A stretch of DNA of 35,217 nt from a virus. The translations under genes were made by a program, and so were the position numbers. The DNA is taken from positions 1 through 35,217 of IMG/VR virus record IMGVR_UViG_3300023119_001850; one strand, given 5' to 3'. Each line of letters opens with the position of its first letter. Positions within the stretch are counted from its first letter, which is position 1. Below, piece after piece: positions 6,806 to 13,690 of the stretch. Below the pieces are notes generated by a model. The model had not been told where the DNA came from, did not search any database, and saw only the letters and a list, made by a program, of their open reading frames with translations.

Positions 6806-7672
6806 TTATACCGCCATTGGTGCTTTAATACTATCCATTGGAGTATAATTTATAAGTTTATACTGATCTGGAGTAGTTTTTACAAGTTCATCTAAATCTG
6901 TAAATGCAGGCATTATCAAACTAGGTCCGCTTTGAGGAGTTCTTGTAATTTGTTCCTTAACTTGTTCCATATGATTTTGATAGATGTGACAATCGCCACC
7001 AGTCCATACAAAATCACCTACTTTTAAATTAAGCAACTGTGCAAACATATGCGTCAATAAACTGTAACTTGCAATGTTAAATGGAACACCTAAGAACATA
7101 TCTGCTGAACGTTGATATAATTGACAACTTAGTTCACCGTCTTGTATATGAAACTGGAATAGTGTGTGACAAGGCGGAAGTGCCATGACATTTACTCTAT
7201 CAGCATTCCACGCACTTACAATGTGACGTCTACTATCTGGGTCATAATACATATTTTCAAGCACTTCTGCAATTTGGTCGACAAACCCTAGTTGTGCATC
7301 CCACTTACGCCATTGGTGTCCATATACAGGGCCTAGGTCTTTAGTTGTATCGTCGTTGATATACCCCAAATCTTTACCTTGTGCATCTGCATTAGCAGTC
7401 CAAATGGTTGTTTTGCCTACAAGTTCTTCTCTCGGCTTGCCATAGTGTATTTCAGCAAGTCTACGCTCGTCACTAGATCCTTCTAGCATCCAAAGTAGCT
7501 CGCTTACTACACTCTTCCATGCAAGCTTCTTTGTTGTTACAGCAGGGAATTCATTCCGCAAATCAAAACGCATTTGATAGCCAAAAACACCTCGTGTGCC
7601 TACACCTGTTCTATCACTGCGATCATTACCGTTTTCTATTATATATTTTAGTGCATCAAGATACTGTTTCAC
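6806..7672 (-). CDS. thyA: Thymidylate synthase ThyA
   Basis: A protein of 288 residues from the start chosen here, the normal ThyA length. It contains DRTGVGT near the N-terminus, FPAVTTKK, the folate/dUMP region GPVYGHQWR, the Arg pair DSRRH (Arg148-149), the catalytic Cys in ALPPCHTLFQF (C168) and the QRSADMFLGVPFNIASY dUMP-binding loop. It methylates dUMP to dTMP using methylene-tetrahydrofolate. A TTG at 7690 would extend the frame, but the GTG at 7672 has GGAG five nt upstream and begins MKQY, exactly where T4 Td begins, so I choose it. The gene then overlaps the end of the DHFR gene by 17 nt. All active-site motifs are intact, and I see no intron. Confidence 0.95.
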   Translation of the reverse strand: MKQYLDALKYIIENGNDRSDRTGVGTRGVFGYQMRFDLRNEFPAVTTKKLAWKSVVSELLWMLEGSSDERRLAEIHYGKPREELVGKTTIWTANADAQGKDLGYINDDTTKDLGPVYGHQWRKWDAQLGFVDQIAEVLENMYYDPDSRRHIVSAWNADRVNVMALPPCHTLFQFHIQDGELSCQLYQRSADMFLGVPFNIASYSLLTHMFAQLLNLKVGDFVWTGGDCHIYQNHMEQVKEQITRTPQSGPSLIMPAFTDLDELVKTTPDQYKLINYTPMDSIKAPMAV

Positions 7673-8153
7673 GTTTACTCCAAATTTCAAATGTCACGCC
7701 ATCCTTTTCTTCACACCAAGATCTTTCAAATAATGTTTCGATCTTTTTTAATGGTAGATGCGTGTCGCATTCATATTCTCCTGGAATACGACTTAAATAA
7801 AATTCGTCAATTACTCCTAGTGTTTGTTCAATAATGTTTGGACCACCAATGATCCAGGTAATTAAACCAGGTGATTCTATTTCTAAACTGCGTACACCTG
7901 CACATAGATCGCCATTAATATAACCATGTGCTCCAGGATAATCAGTTTCTTTACTAGTTGCTAGTACATTTACACGTTTAGGCAAAGGTCGAGGCATGTG
8001 AGGATCTTTCCAAGTGGTAGATCCCATTACAACAATATGTCCTGCTGTGTTGTCTTTAAACCATTTTAAGTCTGTGCTATTGTGTGGCCATGGTAGTGTA
8101 CCATCTTTACTTACTCCACCTTTATCATCACACGCTAAAATTGCACGTATCAT
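7656..8153 (-). CDS. folA: Dihydrofolate reductase
   Basis: A protein of 165 residues with a complete DHFR layout: [18 protein letters not shown] at the start, LPWP at 20-23, the substrate-binding acid D28 in STDLKWF, VVMGSTTW at 41-48, the NADPH-binding IIGGPNI at 101-107 and a C-terminal CDTHLP. It regenerates tetrahydrofolate from the dihydrofolate made by ThyA. Its start overlaps the ferredoxin stop by one nt (TAATG), with AAGGAG upstream, and its end overlaps thyA. T4 encodes the same pair (frd, td). Confidence 0.95.
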   Translation of the reverse strand: MIRAILACDDKGGVSKDGTLPWPHNSTDLKWFKDNTAGHIVVMGSTTWKDPHMPRPLPKRVNVLATSKETDYPGAHGYINGDLCAGVRSLEIESPGLITWIIGGPNIIEQTLGVIDEFYLSRIPGEYECDTHLPLKKIETLFERSWCEEKDGVTFEIWSKRETVS

Positions 8154-8500
8154 TAAACATCTCCTTCCCCTGCTGCTGGACTTAGAAGTTCTAATTTGTT
8201 AGGCACATCTTCCCAATCAACTGCATCGGGTAATGAGCCTTTTGATTGTGTAATTACAGGCCAAATATTTGCATAGCGGTCGTTTATTTCAATCCATTTT
8301 ATTCGTTCTGGTTCTGACAAGTCACTGTCTGCAACAATAGCATCAATAGGACATTCTGGAACACAAACTCCGCAATCTATACATTCGTTAGGATTGATTA
8401 CTAAAAAGTTTTCACCTTCATAAAAACAGTCTACAGGACATACTTCTACGCAATCAGTATGTTTACACTTAATACAATTTTCTGTAACTAGATATGTCAT
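8153..8500 (-). CDS. fdxA: 7Fe-8S ferredoxin, Azotobacter FdxA type
   Basis: A protein of 115 residues. It has all Cys ligands of the 7Fe ferredoxin type: C9, C17 and C50 for the [3Fe-4S] cluster and C21, C40, C43 and C46 for the [4Fe-4S] cluster, plus C12 and C25 as in Azotobacter FdI. The C-terminal extension ([14 protein letters not shown], then a WED and KLELL stretch) is also typical of that family. It is a low-potential electron carrier; the partner in the infected cell is unknown. It is placed between DHFR and the clamp loader with one-nt TAATG-type overlaps on both sides and GAGGA before its ATG, so it is fully integrated into the operon. Confidence 0.95.
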   Translation of the reverse strand: MTYLVTENCIKCKHTDCVEVCPVDCFYEGENFLVINPNECIDCGVCVPECPIDAIVADSDLSEPERIKWIEINDRYANIWPVITQSKGSLPDAVDWEDVPNKLELLSPAAGEGDV

Positions 8501-9414
8501 TATATCCTCGCAAGGCGAATTAATGTCGCCGCTAAATTAATTTCAGGATCCACAACAAGCGTGTGATCAACCATTCCTTGTTTAATTGTTAGAACTGCTG
8601 TATCTTGTTTTTCTTCGTCACCGAACAATTCAATGTTATCATACAGCCAACGATACACTTCTTCCATCTCTTCTGGACGGATGGCTCCGCACAAGAGTTT
8701 ACGTGCTTCTTGAATCTTGCCTGCTTTAAACAGTTCAACCATTTCAAGTTTCCAGTCGCTTTCGCCAGTGTCACCTTCATTAGGTTTGTTCAATACACCG
8801 TCAACGCTATTCATTTGTACAGTGTTGATACACTTACGCAAGTCTGGGTAAGTTGCTTTTACGTATGTATCAAGTGTATCCAAATCAGGAGTAACACCTT
8901 CAGTGATAAGAATTTCAGCAACTCTAGCTGTGAACTCAGTTTGGTCAATTTTAGCAATGTGGAAACCTTGACACCTACTGTGCAAAGCGGGTATAACACG
9001 ATTTGGATAGTTACAAGTAAGAATAAAACGAGCAGTAGTATGATACTCCTCCATAACACCACGCAGTGCCGCTTGAGCGTTTGGAGATAAGTAGTCAGCT
9101 TCATCTAATAGTACCACCTTAAACTCGCCAAATGGAATCATTTGAACAAAGTTTACAATTTTATCACGTACATCGTCTACTGAGTTTGTACGACTTGCGT
9201 TTATTTCTAGTATGTCTAGGTCATTAACATCTAGTTCGTTAAACAACAGTTTAGCAAGTGTTGTTTTACCAATACCTGCATTTCCGCTAAACAACAAATG
9301 CGGAATAGTTTTGTCCTTTATCCATGTATTTACTTGATTTCGCTGAGCTTCATCTCTAAATACATAACCATCTACCGTCTTAGGACGATACTTTTCTACC
9401 CATAGCTCTTTCAA
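8500..9414 (-). CDS. 44: Sliding-clamp loader ATPase subunit (T4 gp44-like)
   Basis: A protein of 304 residues of the AAA+ clamp-loader family. It opens with EKYRPKT at 7-13, as in all RFC/gp44 subunits. Walker A GNAGIGKT is at 44-51, Walker B VVLLDEAD at 100-107, sensor 1 in TCN at 133-135, and the SRC motif with its arginine finger at 146-148. With gp62 it would load the gp45 clamp for replication and late transcription. The start codon is TTG at 9414, preceded by GAGGA; no ATG or GTG in frame would keep the essential EKYRP motif. Confidence 0.93.
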   Translation of the reverse strand: MKELWVEKYRPKTVDGYVFRDEAQRNQVNTWIKDKTIPHLLFSGNAGIGKTTLAKLLFNELDVNDLDILEINASRTNSVDDVRDKIVNFVQMIPFGEFKVVLLDEADYLSPNAQAALRGVMEEYHTTARFILTCNYPNRVIPALHSRCQGFHIAKIDQTEFTARVAEILITEGVTPDLDTLDTYVKATYPDLRKCINTVQMNSVDGVLNKPNEGDTGESDWKLEMVELFKAGKIQEARKLLCGAIRPEEMEEVYRWLYDNIELFGDEEKQDTAVLTIKQGMVDHTLVVDPEINLAATLIRLARI

Positions 9415-9436
9415 TTTTTGTTCCTCGTATCATATA

Positions 9437-10315
9437 TTATTTGTATTGTACACTCTCAATGAAATTAAGTAAACCTTTTATTCCAAATAAACCTTTATTT
9501 TTTGCAGTTTCTATATCAAATCCGTTTCCTAACAAATAAGAACTGTTAGGGCTTTCTACACTGTTCCTAGCATTTTTCCATAATTTATTTTTTACGTCTT
9601 TTACATCAGTCCAATGCATTTTACTATTTTTTATATCAATTAAAATTTGTAATTCGTCTGTGTCAATCAAATGTTCGTTCCACAATATATGCTTTATTAA
9701 AATTATGTCTGTTAGCATCCAAGACACATATTTTACATCAAATCCAACCTTACTATCAACCTGCGGGAAGTAACCAAGATTGTGTACAAACCATTCTTCT
9801 TTTTTAATTACATGATCTCTATTATTTTCATCAAATTTTTGACTCCAATTACACTCTATTGTTGGCATACAGTTCCAAAAATTATTATAGTGTATTAGAG
9901 CTTGTTGCCAAAATGTGTTTCCGTAACCAGGTGTTTGCAATAAATCAACATACAAATTATACTTTTCTTCATCAAATACTTCTACTTTATTGAACTTAAT
10001 TGCAGCTAGATGCTTTATAAGTTGTGACATAGTGTTTGCATTTAGTGTCTTTGGCTGAATTAGCATTGATGCAAAATTAATAAGTAAAGCTGCACAAGAT
10101 TCTTGCATAGTATCTTTATTTTCAATAGATACTATTTCTTCGCCTATTGGATATTCAAAAAAAGGATTTGCATGTACAGAGTGAGAATACAAGTCAATTT
10201 TATCTATATCACTATTTTCTTTGTTTGAACCCACCAAACGACTTCCAACAACAGCAGAAAAAACTAATTTTTCATGTTCTAAATGGAAGTTAAATTGGTG
10301 TGGTTGTTTATGCAT
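9437..10315 (-). CDS. Nucleotidyltransferase-like protein (Pol-beta superfamily, possibly RlaP-like)
   Basis: A protein of 292 residues. Near the N-terminus it has VVGSRLVGSNKENSDIDKID, with G24-S25 followed by D36-x-D38 and D41. This G-S plus D-x-D arrangement is the metal and nucleotide site of the Pol-beta nucleotidyltransferase superfamily, and the spacing recalls the RlaP group linked to RNA repair. The remaining about 250 residues are helical and rich in Trp, Asn and Lys, with no second motif I recognise. It overlaps the exonuclease gene by 8 nt. The substrate, nucleotide or RNA end, is unknown. Confidence 0.6.
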   Translation of the reverse strand: MHKQPHQFNFHLEHEKLVFSAVVGSRLVGSNKENSDIDKIDLYSHSVHANPFFEYPIGEEIVSIENKDTMQESCAALLINFASMLIQPKTLNANTMSQLIKHLAAIKFNKVEVFDEEKYNLYVDLLQTPGYGNTFWQQALIHYNNFWNCMPTIECNWSQKFDENNRDHVIKKEEWFVHNLGYFPQVDSKVGFDVKYVSWMLTDIILIKHILWNEHLIDTDELQILIDIKNSKMHWTDVKDVKNKLWKNARNSVESPNSSYLLGNGFDIETAKNKGLFGIKGLLNFIESVQYK

Positions 10316-10838
10316 ATACTAAGCCTAATTCTTTATATGCCATTTGTACACCTTTTGCTTGGTAGTAAGCATCTGCTAGTGCATTGTGCAAATTAGACTG
10401 CATACCTTTGCGAGGATCAGATTTTAAAAATCCGAACATAGTTCTGCTATCACGCACTTGCCAAAAGTTCCAAGGAATAGACTTACTATATTGTCTGCAC
10501 ATATCCTCTAGTATGGTTATATCAAAACCGTAACCGTGTCCCCACAGAATATCAACACCATTCATCCATTTTGGTAATGTACTTAGAAACATTTCTGGAT
10601 CGACTCTACCTTCTTCTCCAAACGCTTCTTCCTGAGCAGCTGCATCTTGTCTGCCCCACCATGCAACTGTATCATCACTTACTGCTCTGTCTTGCATGTC
10701 TAGATCAAGTTTGTAATAAAACTCGCTATGTGGTTCTTCGTCTGTAAAAGGATTAAATTTTACACCACCTACTGTGAGCACAGTAGCCTGAGGTGTAGTG
10801 TGCAGTGTTTCTAAATCGATCATTGCGTGAGTTGTCAT
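10308..10838 (-). CDS. DEDDh 3'-5' exonuclease (T4 DexA-like)
   Basis: A protein of 176 residues. It has the exonuclease motifs MIDLETL (D8 and E10), GYGFDITIL (D106) and HNALADA (H151 and D156), which form the DEDDh metal site. The VAWWGRQ stretch at 58-64 is like the conserved EWW segment of T4 DexA and related phage exonucleases. It would degrade or trim DNA 3' ends. It begins only 2 nt after a 55-aa membrane protein gene, with AAAAGG upstream. It is somewhat shorter than T4 DexA. Confidence 0.85.
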   Translation of the reverse strand: MTTHAMIDLETLHTTPQATVLTVGGVKFNPFTDEEPHSEFYYKLDLDMQDRAVSDDTVAWWGRQDAAAQEEAFGEEGRVDPEMFLSTLPKWMNGVDILWGHGYGFDITILEDMCRQYSKSIPWNFWQVRDSRTMFGFLKSDPRKGMQSNLHNALADAYYQAKGVQMAYKELGLVYA

Positions 10839-10840
10839 AT

Positions 10841-11008
10841 TTATTTGCCTTTTCTATTTTCCTGTCCAATGCCTGAAAGAATTAATAATACGTACAAGAT
10901 AGGCCAAGCCCAACCTGTTAAATATCCAGTAATATGAAGTACCATTAGCACAATACCTGTTGCGCCTGTAGTACCAATGCCTGCTGTTTGTGGTGCTGGT
11001 ATTAACAT
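10841..11008 (-). CDS. 55-residue two-helix membrane protein
   Basis: A small open frame beginning at the ATG at 11008 and ending at 10843-10841. It encodes 55 residues: a short Pro/Gln lead, a Gly/Thr-rich first hydrophobic helix (about 10-30, with GTTGATGIVLMV), a TGW turn, a second helix (about 32-47, WAWPILYVLLILSG) and a short basic tail NRKGK. AAGGAG lies 8 nt before the ATG and a consensus sigma70 promoter is just upstream, so it is very probably a real gene. Two short helices and a basic tail would fit a small holin or another membrane-acting early protein; there is no direct evidence of function. Confidence 0.8.
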   Translation of the reverse strand: MLIPAPQTAGIGTTGATGIVLMVLHITGYLTGWAWPILYVLLILSGIGQENRKGK

Positions 11009-11016
11009 CAAGAGAT

Positions 11017-11060
11017 CTCCTTACATTTTATACATATTATAACGTATAAACTGTAAGGAG
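11017..11060. repeat. Near-perfect 17-nt inverted repeat overlapping a promoter and ribosome binding site
   Basis: The left arm CTCCTTACATTTTATAC (11017-11033) and right arm GTATAAACTGTAAGGAG (11044-11060) are complementary except at one position, around a 10-nt loop. On the minus strand the 3' arm contains the AAGGAG of the 55-aa gene and the 5' arm contains part of the -35 box of its promoter. RNA read through from upstream would fold and hide the AAGGAG; RNA started at the internal promoter would lack the 5' arm. Confidence 0.85.
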
Positions 11061-11064
11061 TCAA
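11036..11064 (-). promoter_or_regulatory. Consensus sigma70 promoter (TTGACT-17-TATAAT)
   Basis: On the minus strand TTGACT at 11064-11059 is separated by exactly 17 nt from TATAAT at 11041-11036. This is one mismatch from the full sigma70 consensus and much better than anything else seen upstream of a gene here. The expected start, about 7 nt past the -10 box, is near 11029, some 20 nt before the ATG at 11008. It should be active early with host RNA polymerase and drive the membrane protein, exonuclease and following genes. Confidence 0.8.
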
Positions 11065-11078
11065 GTATTTTATTTTAT

Positions 11079-11465
11079 TTAGACTGGAACGCCTAGTATT
11101 TCAACTTCTTGTGGTAAGAACTTGTCTAATTGTGGAGGCTGCCAGCCTTCTGGCTTCAGCACTTTACCATCTTCTCTTTTGCGTACTTTACCTGTGTCGG
11201 GATCAATCTTTGCAAAGTTTGTATCCATAACTTCTTTCCAAGCACCTTCTCCGTCAAATCCGCCTGCACGAATAGCACCCATAGTAACAACTAAAATATC
11301 AATTAGTGCATCAAGTTGTTCTACAGTATCGTTTGCTTCAACTGCTTCTTGTAGTTCTTCAAATTCTTCTTTGATCAAACTAAGATACATTTTATAGTTT
11401 GCTTCACTTGGTTCTTGATCACATGCTGAACCAAACGTATCAATGTCTTTAAATGGATTTGTCAT
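11079..11465 (-). CDS. MazG-like all-alpha NTP pyrophosphohydrolase
   Basis: A protein of 128 residues. The helix KEEFEELQEAV (32-42) carries the E-E-x-x-E metal motif, and a second helix has DALIDILVVTMG (52-63) with D52 and D56. This is the metal site of all-alpha NTP pyrophosphatases (MazG/PRA-PH type). The C-terminal region with DGKVLKPEGWQPP is typical of short phage members. It would hydrolyse a nucleoside triphosphate to the monophosphate; dNTP clean-up or interference with host ppGpp signalling have been proposed for phage MazG, and the substrate cannot be told here. GAGGT precedes the ATG. Confidence 0.82.
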   Translation of the reverse strand: MTNPFKDIDTFGSACDQEPSEANYKMYLSLIKEEFEELQEAVEANDTVEQLDALIDILVVTMGAIRAGGFDGEGAWKEVMDTNFAKIDPDTGKVRKREDGKVLKPEGWQPPQLDKFLPQEVEILGVPV

Positions 11466-11467
11466 TT

Positions 11468-11872
11468 TTACCTCATAAAAGCACTTGGATCAATTGTTGC
11501 ATGTTCACCGTCGCTATATTCTGATCCAATACGAACATCGCTAGGTTTTTCGTCACTGTATGCTAAGACGCTTTCTGCTTCTACCATACGTATTTCAATC
11601 TCACCATCTGCTTCAGTATCAAGTTTTATACCTCGTGTCCAACGGCCGTGCTCAACTAAGATCCATTGTCCTACTTTGTAGTCGTCTTTGTTATCAGGAC
11701 CTTTAGAATAAACTTTACCCCAACGAGGATATACTCCCCGTGTTGTTCCGTCATCAGATCTAATAATCAGTCCACTAGCAGTAGTTTGGTCACCGAAATA
11801 CATATCAGTTACTAATACTCTATTTCCAATTGCTCTAGGTGTTCCTTTAATAGTATTGATGTTTATAGACAT
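11468..11872 (-). CDS. 31: GroES/gp31-like co-chaperonin
   Basis: A protein of 134 residues from the ATG at 11872. It resembles the Cpn10 fold: AIGNRVLVTDM at the first strand, a mobile-loop-like segment YFGDQTTASGLII, then GKVYSKGP, YKVGQWILVEHGRWTRGI and a final strand ESVLAYSDE. The C-terminal 25 residues are an extension. In T4 gp31 replaces GroES so that GroEL can fold the large capsid protein, and marine T4-like phages carry similar genes. The frame is open 15 codons further upstream, but the TAATG junction at 11872 and AAAGGTG before it support this start. The gp31 name is by likeness of fold and context. Confidence 0.72.
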   Translation of the reverse strand: MSININTIKGTPRAIGNRVLVTDMYFGDQTTASGLIIRSDDGTTRGVYPRWGKVYSKGPDNKDDYKVGQWILVEHGRWTRGIKLDTEADGEIEIRMVEAESVLAYSDEKPSDVRIGSEYSDGEHATIDPSAFMR

Positions 11873-12279
11873 TAAGCACCTTTTCTTACAAAATTTCCAT
11901 CTTCGTCTTCTACCCATTCCTCTTGATCATCAAGAGCCGCTTCTTCAGCTGCAACTTCTGCAGGCGCTGCTGATTTTTTTGTTGTACGTGCTGCTTTGGG
12001 TTTTTCAACTACAGTTTCTTCTACAGCTTCTTCGACAACTTCTTCAGTTTCCGCATCTACTGTAGGCTTTGGTCTTTTAGACGAGCCTACCTGTGAGTAG
12101 TATTCTTTTACAATATCTTCTCTCTTTCGTAAAATAACTCCACCTGGACCTAATTCATCACCACGTGCATTAACTTTAGCGTTTCCTACTGCCGGAACTA
12201 ATTCATTCTTTTTAGTTAAAAGATCCATATCTACAGCTTTTCCACGCATACTTCTATACATTTTTTTGCCTTTTGCCAT
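11872..12279 (-). CDS. Conserved-looking protein with disordered Ala/Glu/Lys tail, unknown function
   Basis: A protein of 135 residues. It starts basic (MAKGKKMYRSMRGK), has a compact segment with PAVGNAKVNARGDELGPGG (about 29-47) and a KRED helix, and then a long low-complexity tail rich in Glu, Val, Ala and Lys ending in DEEWVEDEDGN-like acidic residues. The frame is open to 12327, but the ATG at 12279 has AGGAG seven nt upstream and avoids overlap with the upstream gene. It is coupled to the gp31-like gene by TAATG. I recall similar proteins near gp31 in marine T4-like phages but know of no function. Confidence 0.7.
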   Translation of the reverse strand: MAKGKKMYRSMRGKAVDMDLLTKKNELVPAVGNAKVNARGDELGPGGVILRKREDIVKEYYSQVGSSKRPKPTVDAETEEVVEEAVEETVVEKPKAARTTKKSAAPAEVAAEEAALDDQEEWVEDEDGNFVRKGA

Positions 12280-12305
12280 GTTTATTCTCCTATGAGTAAA
12301 TGTAC

Positions 12306-12827
12306 TTATCTTAAGAACTCTCTCCAATCCAGGCCATATTGGATTGAGTTTATTCTATGTACTCCTATAATATAAAGTACATAACTCGCTACACTAGATC
12401 CACGTCCTACACCCCATACAATGTTGTTCTCACGCATAAAATCTACAAGATACACCATATAGCGAAGTAAATCTAGTAAACCCTTTTCTTCATACGCAAT
12501 AAATTCTTCGTCAATTCTAGCAACTTCATCGTGTGTATTGCATCTTTGTTCAACCCACGAATATATATCCATATTTTTATATTCATCAGGCATAAACCAT
12601 TCACCTTGGCATACACCGTCAAAAGTCTTTTGATCTACATCTAGTGGAATATACTTTTGCAATGGATTCATACCTTGAGCTTCCATTGCACTATTGAACT
12701 TGTCAATGTCGTCGCTAGGATCGCATAAAACTACGTGCACTTTGTCAATATTTCCACTATAGATCATATCAACAAGGTCGCGATTAGAGAAGCGAGGTAT
12801 ACCTAGATCGTCAGTTTTCATAATCAT
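12306..12827 (-). CDS. Truncated DnaE (DNA polymerase III alpha)-like protein lacking the catalytic aspartates
   Basis: A protein of 173 residues. From about residue 95 it follows the DnaE palm sequence: R-x-x-x-E, a helix ending in YLVDFMRENNIVWG, then GVGRGSSVASYVLYIIG and INSIQYGLDWREFL, corresponding to the family's GPGRGSAAGS and LRYGLLFERFL. In real DnaE the PD-x-D-x-DF catalytic motif follows almost at once, but here the protein ends at WREFLR with a stop, and the downstream DNA does not encode that motif. It is also far too short for a PHP domain. It cannot be a polymerase by itself. The ATG at 12827 has no clear Shine-Dalgarno sequence; an ATG at 12821 is an alternative. Confidence 0.7.
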   Translation of the reverse strand: MIMKTDDLGIPRFSNRDLVDMIYSGNIDKVHVVLCDPSDDIDKFNSAMEAQGMNPLQKYIPLDVDQKTFDGVCQGEWFMPDEYKNMDIYSWVEQRCNTHDEVARIDEEFIAYEEKGLLDLLRYMVYLVDFMRENNIVWGVGRGSSVASYVLYIIGVHRINSIQYGLDWREFLR

Positions 12828-12836
12828 GCATGTAGT

Positions 12837-13070
12837 TTAACTGATATTAATGAGATTGTCAAGTCCATTTTCGTCTGGACCTTGTTGATTTTTCTTTTGA
12901 TTCTCAATTCTTTTTTCTTGTAGAGCTATTTTGTATGTGTCAAGTGCGAGTATTAATTGGTGACGTGTTTCTTCATTAGAAGTAATGAAGTAAATTCTAT
13001 TAAGTTTATGTATTTTTTCTTCTAGTTCTGCTTCAGTGAGAGTATGTGCGTCATTGATAAATGGATGCAT
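12837..13070 (-). CDS. Small helical protein, unknown function
   Basis: A protein of 77 residues, almost all helical and charged, with LTEAELEEKIHKLNRIYF and ALDTYKIALQEKRIENQKK as likely helices. There is no membrane segment. Its ATG overlaps the stop of the upstream fibre-like gene in a TAATG junction. I recognise no family; it may be an assembly factor for the neighbouring virion proteins, by position only. Confidence 0.68.
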   Translation of the reverse strand: MHPFINDAHTLTEAELEEKIHKLNRIYFITSNEETRHQLILALDTYKIALQEKRIENQKKNQQGPDENGLDNLINIS

Positions 13071-13657
13071 TATGCACTAAACCTACCCAAATAGTCTGCA
13101 TAGATAACACTGTTGCCACCGTCGTATGACCAAAATTCTAATATTACAGGATCATCTGCACTATCTACTTCCAATGCCATAGGAAATCTAGAACTTTTCT
13201 TAATAGATCCGCCACCCAAAGCATTAAAAGTTACATTTACTACATCTTCTACACCTGGTCCAAACATTTGCACTCTAAAACGTGCTACTCTATCACCGTC
13301 TGCTGGGAAGCCTGCTAATGTTAGTTGAATAGTTTGACCTGCTGCTTCTTGTGCAAATCGTATGCTTTGATACATGCCTTGAGAAAAGTTAATTTCCTGG
13401 TTTGATGCTATTCCACTTTTTGCTAGGAAAGACTCTGTACTAGCATGCAATGTTCCGTCTGTTAATCTAGTTCCGTTAAAATCGTTTTCAGAAGTAAGTT
13501 TTGCAGTACCATTTTGAAGATTTGTAATCTCAGTAGCTGCTACACTCATCCCAGTTTTGATAATATTAAAATTATCACGAAATCCTTGAGTGTCGTTATC
13601 TTGACCTGCTACTGGATAGCTTTCGTCAATTGTTGAACTTATAATGTTACTTGCCAT
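13070..13657 (-). CDS. Small fibre or baseplate-associated virion protein
   Basis: A protein of 195 residues. The N-terminus (IDESYPVAGQDNDTQGFRDNF, then NIIKTG) is a variant of the anchor module found at the start of three neighbouring fibre proteins: a Gly/Asp turn, then R-x-x-F and N-x-N/NF. A helical segment with an ITNLQNGTAKL heptad-like run follows, and the C-terminal 100 residues are beta-rich. This suggests a short trimeric fibre. It has its own late box 22 nt upstream and is the first gene of the next unit. Confidence 0.72.
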   Translation of the reverse strand: MASNIISSTIDESYPVAGQDNDTQGFRDNFNIIKTGMSVAATEITNLQNGTAKLTSENDFNGTRLTDGTLHASTESFLAKSGIASNQEINFSQGMYQSIRFAQEAAGQTIQLTLAGFPADGDRVARFRVQMFGPGVEDVVNVTFNALGGGSIKKSSRFPMALEVDSADDPVILEFWSYDGGNSVIYADYLGRFSA

Positions 13658-13678
13658 AGGTGTCTTTCCTCTTTGTAT

Positions 13679-13686
13679 TATTTATC
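13679..13686 (-). promoter_or_regulatory. T4-type late promoter box GATAAATA
   Basis: Minus-strand GATAAATA lies in the 33-nt gap between the 1496-aa gene and the 195-aa gene, 22 nt before the ATG at 13657. Position and spacing match the other minus-strand boxes. Confidence 0.6.
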
Positions 13687-13690
13687 GTTA

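Noticed and set aside
7000-7672. Possible group I intron in thyA, as in T4 td
   Set aside because: The ThyA frame is continuous through all active-site motifs, including the dUMP-binding loop, so no intron is present.
8605-9090. Plus-strand open frame of 161 codons opposite the clamp loader
   Set aside because: It lies entirely antisense to the gp44-like gene, which has all AAA+ motifs intact; no start signal or domain is seen.
10836-10845. Late-type box AATAAATA at the exonuclease start
   Set aside because: It overlaps the start codon itself, so transcription would begin inside the gene and no gene start lies at the usual distance downstream.
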